A DNA stretch of 64,000 nucleotides from Rallus limicola (GCA_022605955.1 JAKCOZ010000001.1:79906520-79970519), one strand, 5' to 3'. Numbered from the stretch's first letter, positions 10,521 through 23,215 are shown. The notes: generated by a model not told the origin, from the letters alone. Program-made: numbers and translations.

Positions 10521-12155
10521 GACCTGTGCGAGGGGACTGGTCACCGGTTTCCTTTCCAACTGGAGAGACCGAGTGCAAAAATGGCAGCAGAGGCTGACTC
10601 TTCTCCTACCCCCCCTAGAACTAGTCTCTCCAGGGAGGGTCGATGAAGATGAACTGTGTGAGGACAGTGGAAAATATGGGATGGGAACTGTTTATCTGGG
10701 CAGGGCAAAAAGTTCCCCCCTGGGGCTCTGGCAGATTAACACTTCTGCAAGCACCAGGATTTGTTGAAAAGAGGAAGACAGAGAATATATTAAACCATCT
10801 GTTTCCCTCTTGCAGTACACTGTAGGGCTGGAACAGAGATGAGTGTGTCTCCTTGTTCATCACTCCTACCTAACCGTGAGAGATGGGAGATTGAGTACTG
10901 GCAAGAGACATTTAAAGACGAGTGACATTCAGCAGGAGCCTCAGTAAATTCATATTTACTAGCAAAGGAGGAATAGCGGTATGCAAGAGATGTGTGAGCA
11001 AGACATTTTTGTTCCATCAGTCCTTGTCTTTGCACTCTGTGCCTCAGCACGAGCTCAGACATGGCCGTTAGCTTTCTCTGGCTGTCTGGGAAGGGTTTGG
11101 GTTTGAACTATCCCTCTTCTCCTCCCAACCCCGACTGTTCCCTTCTCTCTCAGTAACAGCACAGGCTAGGCTTGAGCAATACTGTGAGGCACTGGAAGGT
11201 GATGAGGGTAAATGGAGTGTCCAGGCTCAGGGATGAGCTTCAGTCTTCAGTGAGTGTAATGCTATCAGGGTGCTGCCTGGGGACCTGTGCATGTGGTGTG
11301 GTAGAGACATGTACACGCAGGAAGAACAGGGAAGTAAAATGTCTATCTGATGTCATGACAGCACATCTGAGTGTGTGAGAGTGTATATACAGGTGGCACG
11401 ACCAGGCAGCTGTGGGGCAGTAGATGTGAGTGATACAGGCATGGAATGGGTTTGTAAATCTGAGGCTACAGGAGAGAGTCCTGTGTTCGTTTCAGGAGCC
11501 CAGGAACTTAATCCAAAACTGCCCATACTTTTCAGAGCTAGATCTAGTGCATGTGCAGGTAGCGGGTAGCCACCCACTGCAGTGTGGTCCTGCACAAGAT
11601 AATGAAAAGCTGTAGGCTATGCTAAGGCTGATCATTCCTTGTGACTTTTATTTCCCATCTCTGACTTTCACTGGCAGGGAAGGAGGAAGGGAGGGAGGCA
11701 TCACTCTAGGGACTGTTGTGTGTCACTGACTGCTGCCTTGCACAGCCTGAAGGAACGTGAAGCAGCCTAAGCGCAAGGTGTGTGTTGGAAGCAAAGCCAA
11801 TAGCATCAGCTGGGACCTTTGACCAAAGAGATGATTAGGAAGAATTTGGTTCAGGCAACAGATGGAAACAGCTTAATTAAAGATATTAAGAGATGTCTTG
11901 GGCTAACCAGGCTTCGCTAGAAATTGAGGTTGATGGCCTAAGTCCCCCTTGCTCCCCTGTCATTTATGGGGGAAAGTTGAGCTTTAATGCTTTGTTATGA
12001 AAGAAGTTGGAGGCTGCTTGCTTAAAAAGAGTTGGATGGGCCTGTTCTGGCCTTTCTGCTGTCTCAGCCACTTGTGGGATGTGCCCTGGACAGTCTCCTG
12101 CTGTGGGACAAGGCCTTATTTCTCTCATACAAGCTAAGCAGTCCCAGCATTGTGG

Positions 12156-12168
12156 AAAAAAAAAAAAA
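12156..12168 (+). repeat. A13 homopolymer
   Basis: Thirteen consecutive A residues. No retroposed gene or SINE was seen directly upstream. Confidence 0.9.
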
Positions 12169-12865
12169 TATGCCAGCCCCTTCTCCTTGCAGTGCCCTTC
12201 CCCAGAGTGTTTAGGGCAGCAGAAAAACAGTGACCACAAGCCTGCTTCCAGCCATGCTGCTCATTCATAACCCAAGCCTCAGTTGTGGTACCAGGGTCCT
12301 AGTACCTAGGCTACTAAAATATGAGCGTGTAGATGCCTTACCTTGTCCTCATGCCACAGCAGACAGCCGGGCAGGGCCTCTCTGGCACATGGCAGCACAT
12401 GCTTATGCCCAGCACGTGCTGGGCAGGGGGCAGAGAAAAAAGTGCAGGGATGTATGGGAGCAAAGAGACCACCAATGTGAAGTAACAGTTCCCTCATCTT
12501 TATTGAGCTGCCCTGGAAGAAGCGTCGGTTTTGCAAGACCTATTCTTCTCCCCGAATGACTGTAAAGGTTATTGCTTCTTTGCATTTTTACTTCTCTGCT
12601 CTCACATTTACTTCATGTGGGCAGCAGGAGAAAGGAAAGGCATCAAAACAGGCCTCTAGGTATCAGATGAGGAATACATGTGTTCAGAGGGTCTTGGATC
12701 TTTAAGGTAAATACTGGATGCAGTTGTAAGAATGGAGACTTGAAGGGGCAAAGCTTCCACATTTCACAAAGGAAATGTGGCCTGGTTGCCCTGTATAAAC
12801 TAGATGGAAGGTACGAGAATGAAGAGGTGGCAATTGGGAGGCTGTTCGGCCTTTCTTTTGAGAGA

Positions 12866-13015
12866 TGAAGGTTCAATTTCTTGCTGTCATGCACAGCCTG
12901 TGGGATGTGGGACAGGTCATTTAGGCCCTTACTATCCCAAGTTCACTGTTGCAGTATGGCAATGGCATCTGCCTTACAGACAAATTTAGAACACAAATAT
13001 TCTGTCAGGAGGCAC
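12866..13015 (+). mobile_element. Probable MIR/L2-type ancient repeat
   Basis: The order of short blocks follows the MIR core and its L2-like 3' part: GGTTCAATTTC, then GTGGGATGTGGGACAGGTCA (compare 'tgtgaccttgggcaagtcac'), then CACTGTTGCAGTATGGCAATGGC (compare 'cagtttcctcatctgtaaaatggg') and CTGCCTTACAG. Identity is low, as expected for a repeat shared by all amniotes. The call is by eye, so the edges are approximate. Confidence 0.5.
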
Positions 13016-16000
13016 TGAGATAGCACAGAAGGAAAGCGAGAAAACAAGGCACCTAAAATGAAACATGTCCATGTAACTTTTACCCCAGAGTGTCAGGACC
13101 CAGGTGATGGTCTAGCTACGAGACTGTGGGCAGCTCAACAGGAGCTGTTTCTTGCTCAGTGCTTTGACAATGCCCAGCAAATTACAGACTGTTCTTGGTT
13201 GGTTGCTAGATGTTACCATATTCCTAAATGATCATCCACTGAAATTCCTCTGATGAAAGGGAATAAGCTGAGATTTCTCTTCTTACGCTTCTGTTGCAAG
13301 GGCACAGTTTGGCCTGCACTAAGTGGTGCCCCGTGCAGATGCAATGGAGCACAGATTCCATGCACACACATGCAGAGAGCTGAGGAATTCGCACTTGTAT
13401 ATTGGTGAAGCTGCTGCTTGAAGCTGTAATGAGGTGGTTTGTCGCCATGCCATATTTTATTGTGGAGATAACTATGCTTTCTCTTTTTTGAAGAAAACAG
13501 CTCTGTTCAGAGAGCTCTGATGATCTCAGCAAGTGCTGCCAATACTGTTGGGTTTCCGTAAGCACACGCTGATTTAGGAGCTATTTCTTCTCCAGAAATC
13601 ACCGTACAACCCACAGCTGGTTGGCCCCATCTTGCTGCTGTGACTTGCTTTTTGCATCACAGCTCCCAGTAAGCTCAACGGGAGCGGGGATGCCTGATGG
13701 GCAAGTCAGTAGAAACTTGTCCCCTGGACAGCAACAACCGCTTTATCATAGCAGCCCATGATCTGGGCACAGCTAGTGGTGTGCTGCAGCTCCCTGTACC
13801 TTTCATGGTTGCATGGTGCTCCCTCATGATTTAGTGGCCTGATGCAGTCATGGAAAGTCAAGAATGTGTGGTTTTCCCTCAACTCGTGTCCCCTGCTCCC
13901 TCACCCTGTGTCCCCTGTACTTTCTTACCGTGGTGCTGCTGTTTATGTGCACACATTTTGAATATCCTGCTCCTTTCCCTTCAACTCCTTGGATACATAG
14001 GACCAACCCATCCACGAACGTGGGTCCAACATGAGGTGATACAGACATCTGTCTTCACATCCAGAATGGGAGTATGAATGCTCAGAAAAATACTGCCGTC
14101 ATCATTGTACTCTGGCTTGAGTTCTTAATGAGCAGGCCATGACAGTACTGCAAGCTAGGAGCTCGTGATGCTGCTAAATGGTCAAGGTAGAGAATTTTAA
14201 ATCCCTGTTAGCATGCAGAGATCTGATAGGGAATCCTTTGGGAAGAATAAGAAGATGAATGTCCCTGGTTCTTTTATCTCCCCAGCAGTCACCTGTAGCA
14301 GTAGTTTTACTCAAATCTTGAAAGTTCTCGAATGTTAGCTTGAAAGAAAAAGCATTTTGGTCTTTGCTCTGCTACTATGAAGCAATAGTGAGTTCCATGC
14401 GTTAGGAAGTATGCTCACTGTCACATACAAGTGCAATTAATACAGCTATATTGAGTGCTTTCCCATTCCTCTAGTGTGCATCATTGAACAGCGGCATGTG
14501 ATTCAGACTTGAGGTGCTAGACTTGGTCCCAGTTTTGAAATGGCAGAGATCAAATAGCATGTCCTTGGTAGCTTAGCAATAGAGAGGGGCAGCATTCCCT
14601 TCTCAGACATCAGGATATTTAAGGCTGCTTCCCTGTTAAGCGCCTACAGTCAGAAATAGTCCTCTGTGTCTGTCATCTTCTCTCTAACTCTCCCCCTTTC
14701 CTTCTTTATAGCTGTAATAGCTTCAATTGGTTTTGAATTCAAGCTGTCAATATCCCATGACCAAAATTCTGCAGAGAGCATGGAGAATTGGTTTCCATGC
14801 CCGAGATGCCAGCTTTTGGAGAGCACGTTGATGCTTTGTGCTGAGTGAGGAAATGGACCAGACTAAAACTAACCTGGGAATATCAGCTGACTGGTGTTTC
14901 TGTGGAGGAAGCAAGGAGGGCTGGCAGTAGCCCTGATTAGTTACCCTGCTGGGTTTTAAACTGGTTTGTGGATTAAGGATTTACTGGGAACTGTATGTCC
15001 TGGGCTTTGTGCAAATCAAACTACAAGCTAGGCCAGCTTCAGGATTACTGGTGAGCTGAAAAAGACTGTGTGGCAGTGGCTGTAAGTGGGCACCTGATTC
15101 TAAACGTTTGGCTCTCGATTGTGAGGAGCAGCAGCCATAAAACACTGCAGCAAGAAGATGAAAGAGTTTGGGGTGGGAGTGAATGACACCCGCTTCAAGA
15201 ATTCTGGCTGCTGCATCCAGCTGTTCACGCGCACGCACGTGACTCCCAGATGATGAACACGTAGCCCTGCCTGGCAGGTGAGGCAGCGCACACGTGCTCC
15301 TTGTGTCTCGCCAGGTAGCTTTCCCAGCATTATTGCTTCTGCAGGCACAGTGGGGTCCTCACTGACCCCATTGCGGTACTTTGTGGTGGGCTGGTGCTGG
15401 GAGAGCATCCCAGAGATCATGTGGCAGAACCGCCTGGTCTGGATGGATTAGCAAAGCTTTTTCCCACGGATTGCCTTGCTACAGAACCAGTCTGTATCCA
15501 TGACAGGTTTACTCTACTATCAAACCCACAAGAGACTTGCGTGACCACTTAGACTATAAATCTGTTCCTTTAATACATTTAGTCCTCAGCTAGTCATTTC
15601 TCTCCTGTGATGTTTCTCATCGCTTTTCTTCACTTCTCTGCTTTCAAGTTGCCATTAGTCCTGACTTACCCCCCCTCCTTCTCCTTGTCCCTTCTCCCTG
15701 TTTTTCTCTGATGTTGACAGAGTTGCCTGAGCAGTTCGATTATCCTGCTGGCATTCCGGTCCTGGCCTATAGTGGACATGGTACCTCTCCTTTCCTCCTT
15801 ACCTCCCACCTCATTCTAAGATGTTTGTGTAGTCACAAAAAGAAATACCAGGACTAGACAGAAGCATTTTAAGCCTATTTATTATCCAGCTTTGCTATAG
15901 CCCTCTTCTTGTTTCCCTTTCAGGAATGAAATATGCATCCATTTCTCTTTTCTACCATCTTGTCATATTTTGCATCTTTCTGAGCTCCTTCGAGCGAGGC

Positions 16001-18281
16001 GAAATGCCTTCATGCTGTCCTGCAGGGAGCAAAGGAAGGAGGGACAGATTAATGGCTGGGGACCAGGGAGATATTATGGAGAATCCTCCACAGGTCAAAC
16101 ACAGAAGATGCTGGCACCTTTATGTTCCTAACAATTTTTAATAGTGGTAGGGTTTTTTTTCTTTAGAATCTGAGAAGTAGGCCATACCGATAGGTGTGGA
16201 GTCCTACAGAAAATATTTCAGTCTGGTGCCCTTTAATCTGTTCTGCCTCTTCAGAAGACTGCAGGGATGTGATTTCACAGCCCATCTACCCCCAGGTGTC
16301 TGAGGGACTATCTGGCAAGAGGCCAGAATTGTTTTCCTCTTAGGTAGGGTTCGAACATTTAATCCAGCGGAATGAGGGAGATGATAGATTGCTCTCTCCA
16401 TCATGTGCATGTGGCCAGCAGTGGGTTCATGCAGAGGTCCACACACCTGTCACCGACACAGAAACAGTCAACTCTTTAGCTACATACAGAGTGGAGAGAA
16501 ACTGGTTGAAGGAGAATTTCCTGGCCCTAATGGGGCCATAGAGATAAGGTGAAGAACAAAGCGGGTGTCCAGTGCCTCCCCATCACACTTACTGATTGCT
16601 TTCTGCAATCAGAGAGCTGCTTTCATTGAAACCAGAGCTCTGCTGGAGCCAAGTCAGCTTGAGCCCATCGAAGAATCCTTGAACCTCCTCGTGCAGCAGC
16701 ACATGTTTTTACCAGCACCAGGGTCCACAGTGCATTTGTAGTGATTTTTCATTTAATCCCCTTGGCATGGCTTGCTAGTTGTTGTTTTGCTTTCAGATAA
16801 CATAGCAAAAGGAAATTTCCTCCATGTTCTCTGTTGTTTGCCCTGATTTGGAACTGACAGTCACACCATTTGGAAAGGAATGAGGGAGGGAGTCATTTTC
16901 CAGTTTCACTGCTGCTCTTTTTTGTAGGAGGCAGGCGCTGGGGGATTGCCATACCTAGATCACTATGTTCAGGAGTGAGTTACTGGTCTAATAACACAGT
17001 CTTTGGCATTGGCCAGAGGAAGCTATTTCAGTAAAGAAGAGAATGGCAGTCATTGTACGCAGGGAAAGCAGTAAATTGCAGCATTGCTTGAAGAAAGAGC
17101 AGTGAGACCTCCAGGCTGAACTGGCAGAGCAGCATTTTGCAGGAGCTGCTGTTTTCTAGCAGCAAGTCTCAGCTTTTGACTTAATGGGCCACGGGGCAGA
17201 TTGTACACAGAAGAAATTTAATCTGGAATCGTGGAGCCTGACTAAATGAGCATGTCCTTTCTGGACTCCAAAGACCTGCTCTGCAAGTGTTAGTTTCTCT
17301 TATGGAATAGCCTGTATCTCTTTTCCTGTAACCTTGGAGAAGCAAAAATAAATGTTATGTATGTTGCACAGGGAGCGAAGGGGGGGAAAATCTTCCTTAT
17401 ATGACCCAAATGTCTTCTCCCACATCAGAATGTCTTGGCTGCAAAGTCTAATATTTTTTTGTCATTCAAGCTGGGCAAAATCGTGCTTCCCTCTTTCAGA
17501 ATAAGATGCAGCTCTCATGTCTAGCCAGCTTGGCTAGATACATGGAGCAGATACAGATGGCTCAAATTCTGCCTGAAATCTTGTGTTTCTCCATGGCTGA
17601 CTCTACTCTTTGAAAAGTTCACATCCCACAGTGATTAGCAAGGGCTCTTAGATAGAATTGAGATCATTTAAATCTGGCTTCCAGTCACTGAATTTTGGAT
17701 CTCAAGATCACTTCAGGTGTAGGTTTAAGTCTTCGCTACCCCTATGAACCTTGTCAAAATAACTGGGAAAGGGAAGGCTGAGTGAGAGAAAGAAGCTGTT
17801 TCTGCTCCTACATTTTTCAAAAAGTTAAGATAATAGTCTGCAACCAAGGAGATATTAAAACATTGTTAGCAGGGACAGCTCTATTTTTTTGAATGTCTGA
17901 AAAACACATAGTGCCTGGTGATCACAATCATAAATTCATTATGTTCTACCTCTCAGATAGTCTTTCTCATTAGTAGATCCCAGGGCTCAGCTGCAAATGT
18001 AATGCCCACATCTGCAAAAAAGCTAAGCAGCCCATCTGTATTTGCAAGCTGGTATCTGCTGTTTCATCTCTGTTGCATAGCCTTGATATAGTTTCCATAG
18101 GTGGTTCCATGCCAGACTGCTGCAGCTGTGTCCAGACATCCTGGGTTCATGTATTTATAAGCTTCTCTTGGCCTGTGTAGGCTGTTTGCCTCATTTATTT
18201 TTCCTCCGCTGGTCCCGTTTGGTGTATTTTTGCCTCTTTCCATGGAAGCTGGGCCTATTGGGAGCCCTGGAGCCTGTCCTC

Positions 18282-18335
18282 ACTGCACCACAGCCAAAAA
18301 CCCACCTTACTGCACCACAGCCGGAAGTTCACCTT
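18282..18335 (+). repeat. 27-bp imperfect tandem duplication
   Basis: Two 27-bp units start with the identical ACTGCACCACAGCC (18282 and 18309) and then diverge at a few positions before sharing CACCTT. The divergence shows an older slippage event than those at 9856 and 20597. In one plus-strand frame it gives the near-repeat LTAPQPKTH / LTAPQPEVH, but that frame (18168-18398) shows no other sign of coding. Confidence 0.85.
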
Positions 18336-19299
18336 TTACCAGAGCTCTGCCTTCATAGGCAGGGTGAGTTTGCAGTCGCCTTCCACAGGGACCCATGACA
18401 CTTAAAGTTATATGCAGAGATACTGTAGAGATTCAGAAATCCCAGGAACTTTACCCCTTTTTAGCATCTGCATATGCAGGGCATGGCAAAATAGTACACA
18501 CCCTGCCACCTTTCCCTCTGCCATCCAAGGGCACCCTGATCCTCTGCCCGCCATAGAAGGTTACCTCTGTGATACATCCCCACTGCTGCCTCACCAAGTC
18601 AGGTCCTCTGTTTCTTTATGGCTTCCCACTTCCAGCCTTAGATTTGAGATGGAAAACTGGCTTGCCCTAGGCAGCAGCCCACTGGTTTTCTTCTGTGCTC
18701 CATTTGAGAGGTCACCATCGAAGTTTAACGGGCCTCTTCTGTTATCCTTGTCACCTCCTGTGAATTTTAGTTCCACTTAGATGCAGAAAAAACCCAAACA
18801 GTAAATATGAAACAAACAGAACACAGAATGCTACAGAGCCTCTCATTAAAACAAAGCTTGATGTTTTCCACTGATGCTGGAGCCCCCAGTATCAAACAGA
18901 GTTCATAGGCACTGCACAAATTAGCCAAATGGCTGCTGCAACTGGCATGTATATACCGCCTCGCCCACTGACGCATGTATTACTGGATCTGGAATGCAAA
19001 TATTGGTTAACACTCCCAGAAACAGGCAAGTGTGTGCACAGTGGGTGCAAATGCAAACAGCATCCCTTGGAGAAATGACCGTGAAGCTGCCTGTGGTCAT
19101 GGAAACCACTTCTGTCTTCCCTCCCCTTCCAGCGCGGGGAGGGGACTGAACAGTTTGTTCTGGCAGTAGCTGTCTTGTGCGCAGCCTGAGAGCTCCTGTG
19201 AAGCCGAATATGGCTAGCCTCTGTGCTTCACCCTGCTTTCAGCAGCAGGCCGCATACAGTTAACAGTCTTCCCCACACCCCACCAACACCCCTTCAAAG

Positions 19300-19560
19300 A
19301 GAAAATTAGATCAAAGTTTTGTCGGATCCCTGTGTTTGAGAGTAACACATGCCAGGATTAATAGTTCTCAATTTTTCAGAAATATTAAAATTTGCTCTCT
19401 ATTGTCAGGACAATAAATCTTTTACCCTGCAAGTTCATCTTGCTCTGAGAACGACCGAGCGATTACTGACCCCAATTACACAATTAAATCTTTGAAATAA
19501 TACTGTTTGATATTAAACAATTACATTTCTCATATGAAAATATCACCATTCTCTTGCCAG
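19300..19560. other. Candidate conserved non-coding element
   Basis: AT-rich DNA with CAATTACACAATTAAATC, GAAATAATACTGTTTGATATTAAAC and an embedded GACCGAGCGATTAC that keeps two CpGs. Multiple homeodomain-type TAAT/ATTA cores are present. This is an inference from composition only. Confidence 0.3.
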
Positions 19561-20571
19561 CTAAGAGGGCATTAATAATGCATCTACACAGATTCTATTG
19601 TGTGTTAATAATGAATGTCTACAAAACCTTATAGGATGTTAATACTGCATGTACCCGCAAAGCTCTATAGGATGCTAATATACACCCACAAGGCCCTAGG
19701 AAATGCAAATAGTGAATCCAGAGGAAGGAAATGGTATTCCCTCTCCGTTCTGGTCTCCAATATTGCATTCTGCTGCAGGCAGCAGAACATCATAGGAAGA
19801 CTTGAAGACAGTTCAGGTTTGAGCAGCAGGAGCAGCCAGATACTTGAGAGATTGATTTGAGGGACAGGAGAAGCAACGGTGTTTGGTTTGTTGAGGTCTA
19901 AGATGTAAGCGAGAATCATCAGAAGTTATAGTTGAGACCCAGTAGGAACCGGGGGGTTTTGGCACTGACCCCAGTGGAATTTAGATTGGAGAGTGTGAGG
20001 ACTTCCAGGGGACACGTGGGCCTAATCAGAGATCAAAATGAAAATGTGTGAGGTGCTGCTATGCTGAACTAGAAAGTGGTATGAAACCCTCGATGTACCT
20101 GCAAAACACAAGTATGCTAGGCTGTTTCCATCCCTGGATGTAAAAACTAACAGCAACAAAATTGCCCTGAGAAAAGAAAGGAGTCTGGAAGAACTTAGAT
20201 GCTGAGATCTGAAATATGGCAACTAAGTCCTGAAAAGATGAAGTCTCATTGCTGATGGTAGTAGGCTGTAGGAGCAGCACTGAAGGGAATGGTATATGCC
20301 TGGTTCCACTGGTACTGGACTAAGTACGTGAGGATGTAAATTGTTGCTTCTACCTGTGTTGTCCATGGTTACATCATGACTGCATATGCTTACAAATCCC
20401 AGTAAGAGTGCATGCCGGTTTACATGCATACAGACAGCTTTCACAATAATATTTACCTTCCAGTTGCTCTGGTATACTGAAATATGTGAGTCCTCATCTC
20501 TGAACTTGATTTAAAAAGAAGCAGCTCTGCAGCATGCTGGATGACAATGATGTGTCCCTACTGCTCCTTGC

Positions 20572-20590
20572 CAGAAATTAGTAATTTCTG
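20572..20590. repeat. 19-bp perfect palindrome
   Basis: CAGAAATTA-G-TAATTTCTG has nine-base perfect arms around a single central base. It lies seven bases upstream of the tandem duplication at 20597. STAT-like TTC...GAA spacing is not present, so no factor is proposed. Confidence 0.9.
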
Positions 20591-20596
20591 AATCTA

Positions 20597-20655
20597 TGAA
20601 GTGGAGGTTACTAAGTAATGATGGAGTGAAGTGGAGGTTACTAAGTAATGATGGA
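20597..20655 (+). repeat. 30-bp tandem duplication
   Basis: The 29-base string at 20597-20625, beginning TGAAGTGGAGG, recurs without change at 20627-20655, a period of 30. Perfect identity points to a recent slippage event or a polymorphic minisatellite. Confidence 0.95.
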
Positions 20656-21114
20656 AAGATGTCCTTCACTCTGGTTCTCAAGCATTGTAAGCAGAGAAAT
20701 TACTCTCTTCAGCCCCAAACAATACGTTAAATTGCATTGAAGGAGAGATCCTGTGCAAATTCAGTCTAGTCTTAGAGCTGGCAAGCGTCTCCTGTTGCCA
20801 CAGAGCAGGATCCACTCCCATGAGCGGGGCTGGCCATAGGGCACTTTCTGTTCCATAAGTTTTCCACAGCAGCACACGCTGGAGAAAGCAGTGACTCGCT
20901 TGGCAGGGCGTTTGGTCAGGTGTGCTCACTTCGTGCTCACTGCTGACCATAACTCCTTCTGGTTGGATGGTGGCTTGACCCAGTGCCCCACACTTGGTGG
21001 GGACTTCTGAGACAAGCTGGCAAAAGCAGCACACGAAGACCATCTATTCAATGTCCAGCACTGTTTGCATGAGAGAGTGAGTTAGGGAGAACATAACCCC
21101 TGAGCAGGAGAGTT

Positions 21115-21175
21115 GGAAAAGCAAAGCAAACCAGAAAAAAACCTAAAAAACCAAAAACAACCCTAAACAAACCTT
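21115..21175 (+). repeat. A-rich low-complexity stretch
   Basis: A/C-rich sequence with repeated AAACC and AAAAAACC units, G only at the upstream end, and T rare. It was not recognised as the tail of any element. Confidence 0.7.
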
Positions 21176-21479
21176 CAGGCAGGTCCTGTAGGAACAGACT
21201 GGGTGACTGTGTAACAAAAGAACTATTTGCTCCAACTGTAAAGCACTCCTTTTGTGGTCTCTTTTGTGTGTATTGTAGTGAATATATTGACTGGCAGGGA
21301 ATGTTCATGGGAACAGTGAATTTTATGTAAATATTAGAGACTATTTGCAGGAAGCAAAATTTGAACTCATAAAAAGCAGTATTCTCCGCGGAAGCCTGAT
21401 CCTAAAGGTTACTCGGAAAACAGAAACGTTCCGTGGGATTTACTGCATATATTTAACTGAAGTATATCTAACCCAGCTC

Positions 21480-21700
21480 CAATTTTGAATATCGACTATC
21501 TGGGGACAGTTTGTGGACAAACAATATGCTGAAAATTATTTACTGAGACAAGTCGGCAAATAATTGCAAATGACAAATAAATTTGAGAAAATTACAAACT
21601 GCTTGTGGACAATTCATGAACAGAAGCAAGGCAAAATTAATCAGATAAATTATTCACAATGAATGAATCTCTCAGCTCTAATTAAAACTCTGTAGGGTAT
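21480..21700. other. Candidate conserved element with repeated TTGTGGACAA
   Basis: AT-rich block containing TTGTGGACAA twice (21511 and 21603), an octamer-like ATTGCAAAT at 21563-21571, AAATTATTTACTG, and AAAATTAATCAGATAAATTATTCAC. Dense homeodomain/POU-type cores in the absence of any repeat match suggest a developmental enhancer. This is inference only. Confidence 0.33.
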
Positions 21701-21965
21701 TAATAATACATGACCAGAGGACCACAAACAGAATCGTATAACTGAAAGGATCCATCTGTGTCTGCGTCGTGGACCCTCCCGTCCTGCAATGGGTGTTGCC
21801 ATTCCCAACATTCCCCGCTATCTTTTTGTGTCAGAGTGTCGGTTCTGGTTGCAGCTGATAAACCCCCTCGTTGCAGTCAGTGTGTGAGGACAGCGTGGTA
21901 GGTTTCTCCAGTGATGCTTGTGGTGCCTGGGATCATTTCTTCCCGGGTTTTGTGGGTTGGGTTGT

Positions 21966-21982
21966 TTTGTTGTTGTTGTTGC
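21966..21982 (+). repeat. (TTG)n microsatellite
   Basis: About five TTG units inside a T/G-rich stretch at 21950-21995. Confidence 0.8.
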
Positions 21983-22859
21983 TGCTTTTCCAGCCCTCGG
22001 GGAGTTCCTGGGGGATATGCAAAGTATTACCGCGGCTTATCTGAAGTTGTTAAGGCTTTTCTGTCGTTAGTGTTGCAAATGATTCCCTTCTAAGATACTG
22101 GTAGGAGCAAAGACTCAAAAGTTTTAGTCCTGAAAATGCTCAGGAGTGGGAACCATGCTGGCTGTCCCAGCCCGGGGGGTCCCCACACCAGCTCTGCCAG
22201 TGCCCCTCCCCCCAATCCCACCATGCCGGTATTGCAGTTTGGGGCTGCCTGCTTAGAAGAAGCCTTATCCTACATGGGAGTATTTTGAGGGGCTCAGTCA
22301 CTGTGTAGTAGGAGTCCCTGCCAGGGGGAAGAAGCAGAAGCCGATGGCGGTAGGCTGGGCTGTGAGCCAGGCACCTGAACATTGGACCTGCTGCATGTTT
22401 AAAAATTCCAGTAAGAGAAGGAAATTGGCTCTTTCCCCCTCCCCCACCTGTATAATTTAGCTCTGCTCTTAATATAACTCTGTCTTTCTGCTCTCAGGAA
22501 CTCCCCAAGCCCATTCCCCCTACTCTGATTCCCTGCCTCACAGACAAGACCTAGTCAATCAGAAAATTGTTTAATACTTTTCCTTTTATTCCCAAGAGAT
22601 CTCCTGGCCTTCTGTGTTCCCATTCATCAGCCCCTTCTCTACGAGGCACCCCCACCCCTCATGTGTCCTTTATCTGCTTAAAACCAATCACTCTTCCCTT
22701 CTTTTTTCACTTCACAAAAGGAATCAGAATTTAATAAAAGCAAGCTGCAAAATATCAGCATTAATCCCCTTGTCCTCATGGGGCTGGCGCCATGAGTCCC
22801 TGGGTCCCCTTATCGGCACCAAACTGTATTTCACCAGCTAGAACCCTTCTGATAGCATA

Positions 22860-23215
22860 AATACCTGCCATGCAGGTGTCTCCGGCTGACAAGATAACAC
22901 GTTATCAATCATACGTCCCCAATTTATGCAAAAAGCCCATCTTCCTTCTGTTTATTTCATCTCGTAGCGGATGGAGAGCTGGGGAAGGGAGGGGCTGAAA
23001 AATTAAATCTTTTCTGTTCCCATACACTTGAAGAGCCAAATGACACATCTCCTGCCTATGTGAAGCGAAGGCCCTTCTCTCCTGTAATTCACTTATTAGC
23101 GGTTGTGCAATGGTGGTGTTGCAGAAAAATGGGCAGGGAGTAATTGACTGTGGAATCCCATTAAGCTTTGTCATAATGCACAGTCCCAGAGTGGGCATTG
23201 CAGAAACACCTCCAT
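22860..23215. other. Candidate conserved element with two palindromes
   Basis: The block opens with ACCTGC-CAT-GCAGGT (22863-22877), which contains CAGGTG-type E-box text, and GATAAC-AC-GTTATC (22893-22906), two divergent GATA-type cores. It continues with TTATGCAAAAAGC, GAAAAATTAAATC, CACTTATTAGCGG and GTAATTGACTGTGG, and keeps several CpGs. No repeat was recognised in it. I rate it among the strongest candidate regulatory elements here, but conservation was not tested. Confidence 0.35.

Larger units (their letters stand above)
6988..12865. other. Unique non-coding DNA with candidate regulatory blocks
   Basis: No gene was recognised in nearly 6 kb. Items listed separately are: an AT-rich block with an inverted repeat (8225-8415), a 15-bp tandem duplication (9856-9888), an A-rich stretch (10018-10070), a CpG-bearing block (10230-10520) and an A13 run (12156-12168). 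The section 7560-8030 has open frames on both strands, but their products are not recognisable. Sections 8420-9800, 10530-12150 and 12170-12865 show nothing I can name. Confidence 0.65.

Noticed and set aside
12421..12436. Second CTCF-like core GGGCAGGGGGCAGAG
   Set aside because: The 5' CCA part is absent and the surroundings are G-rich, so a chance match is likely.
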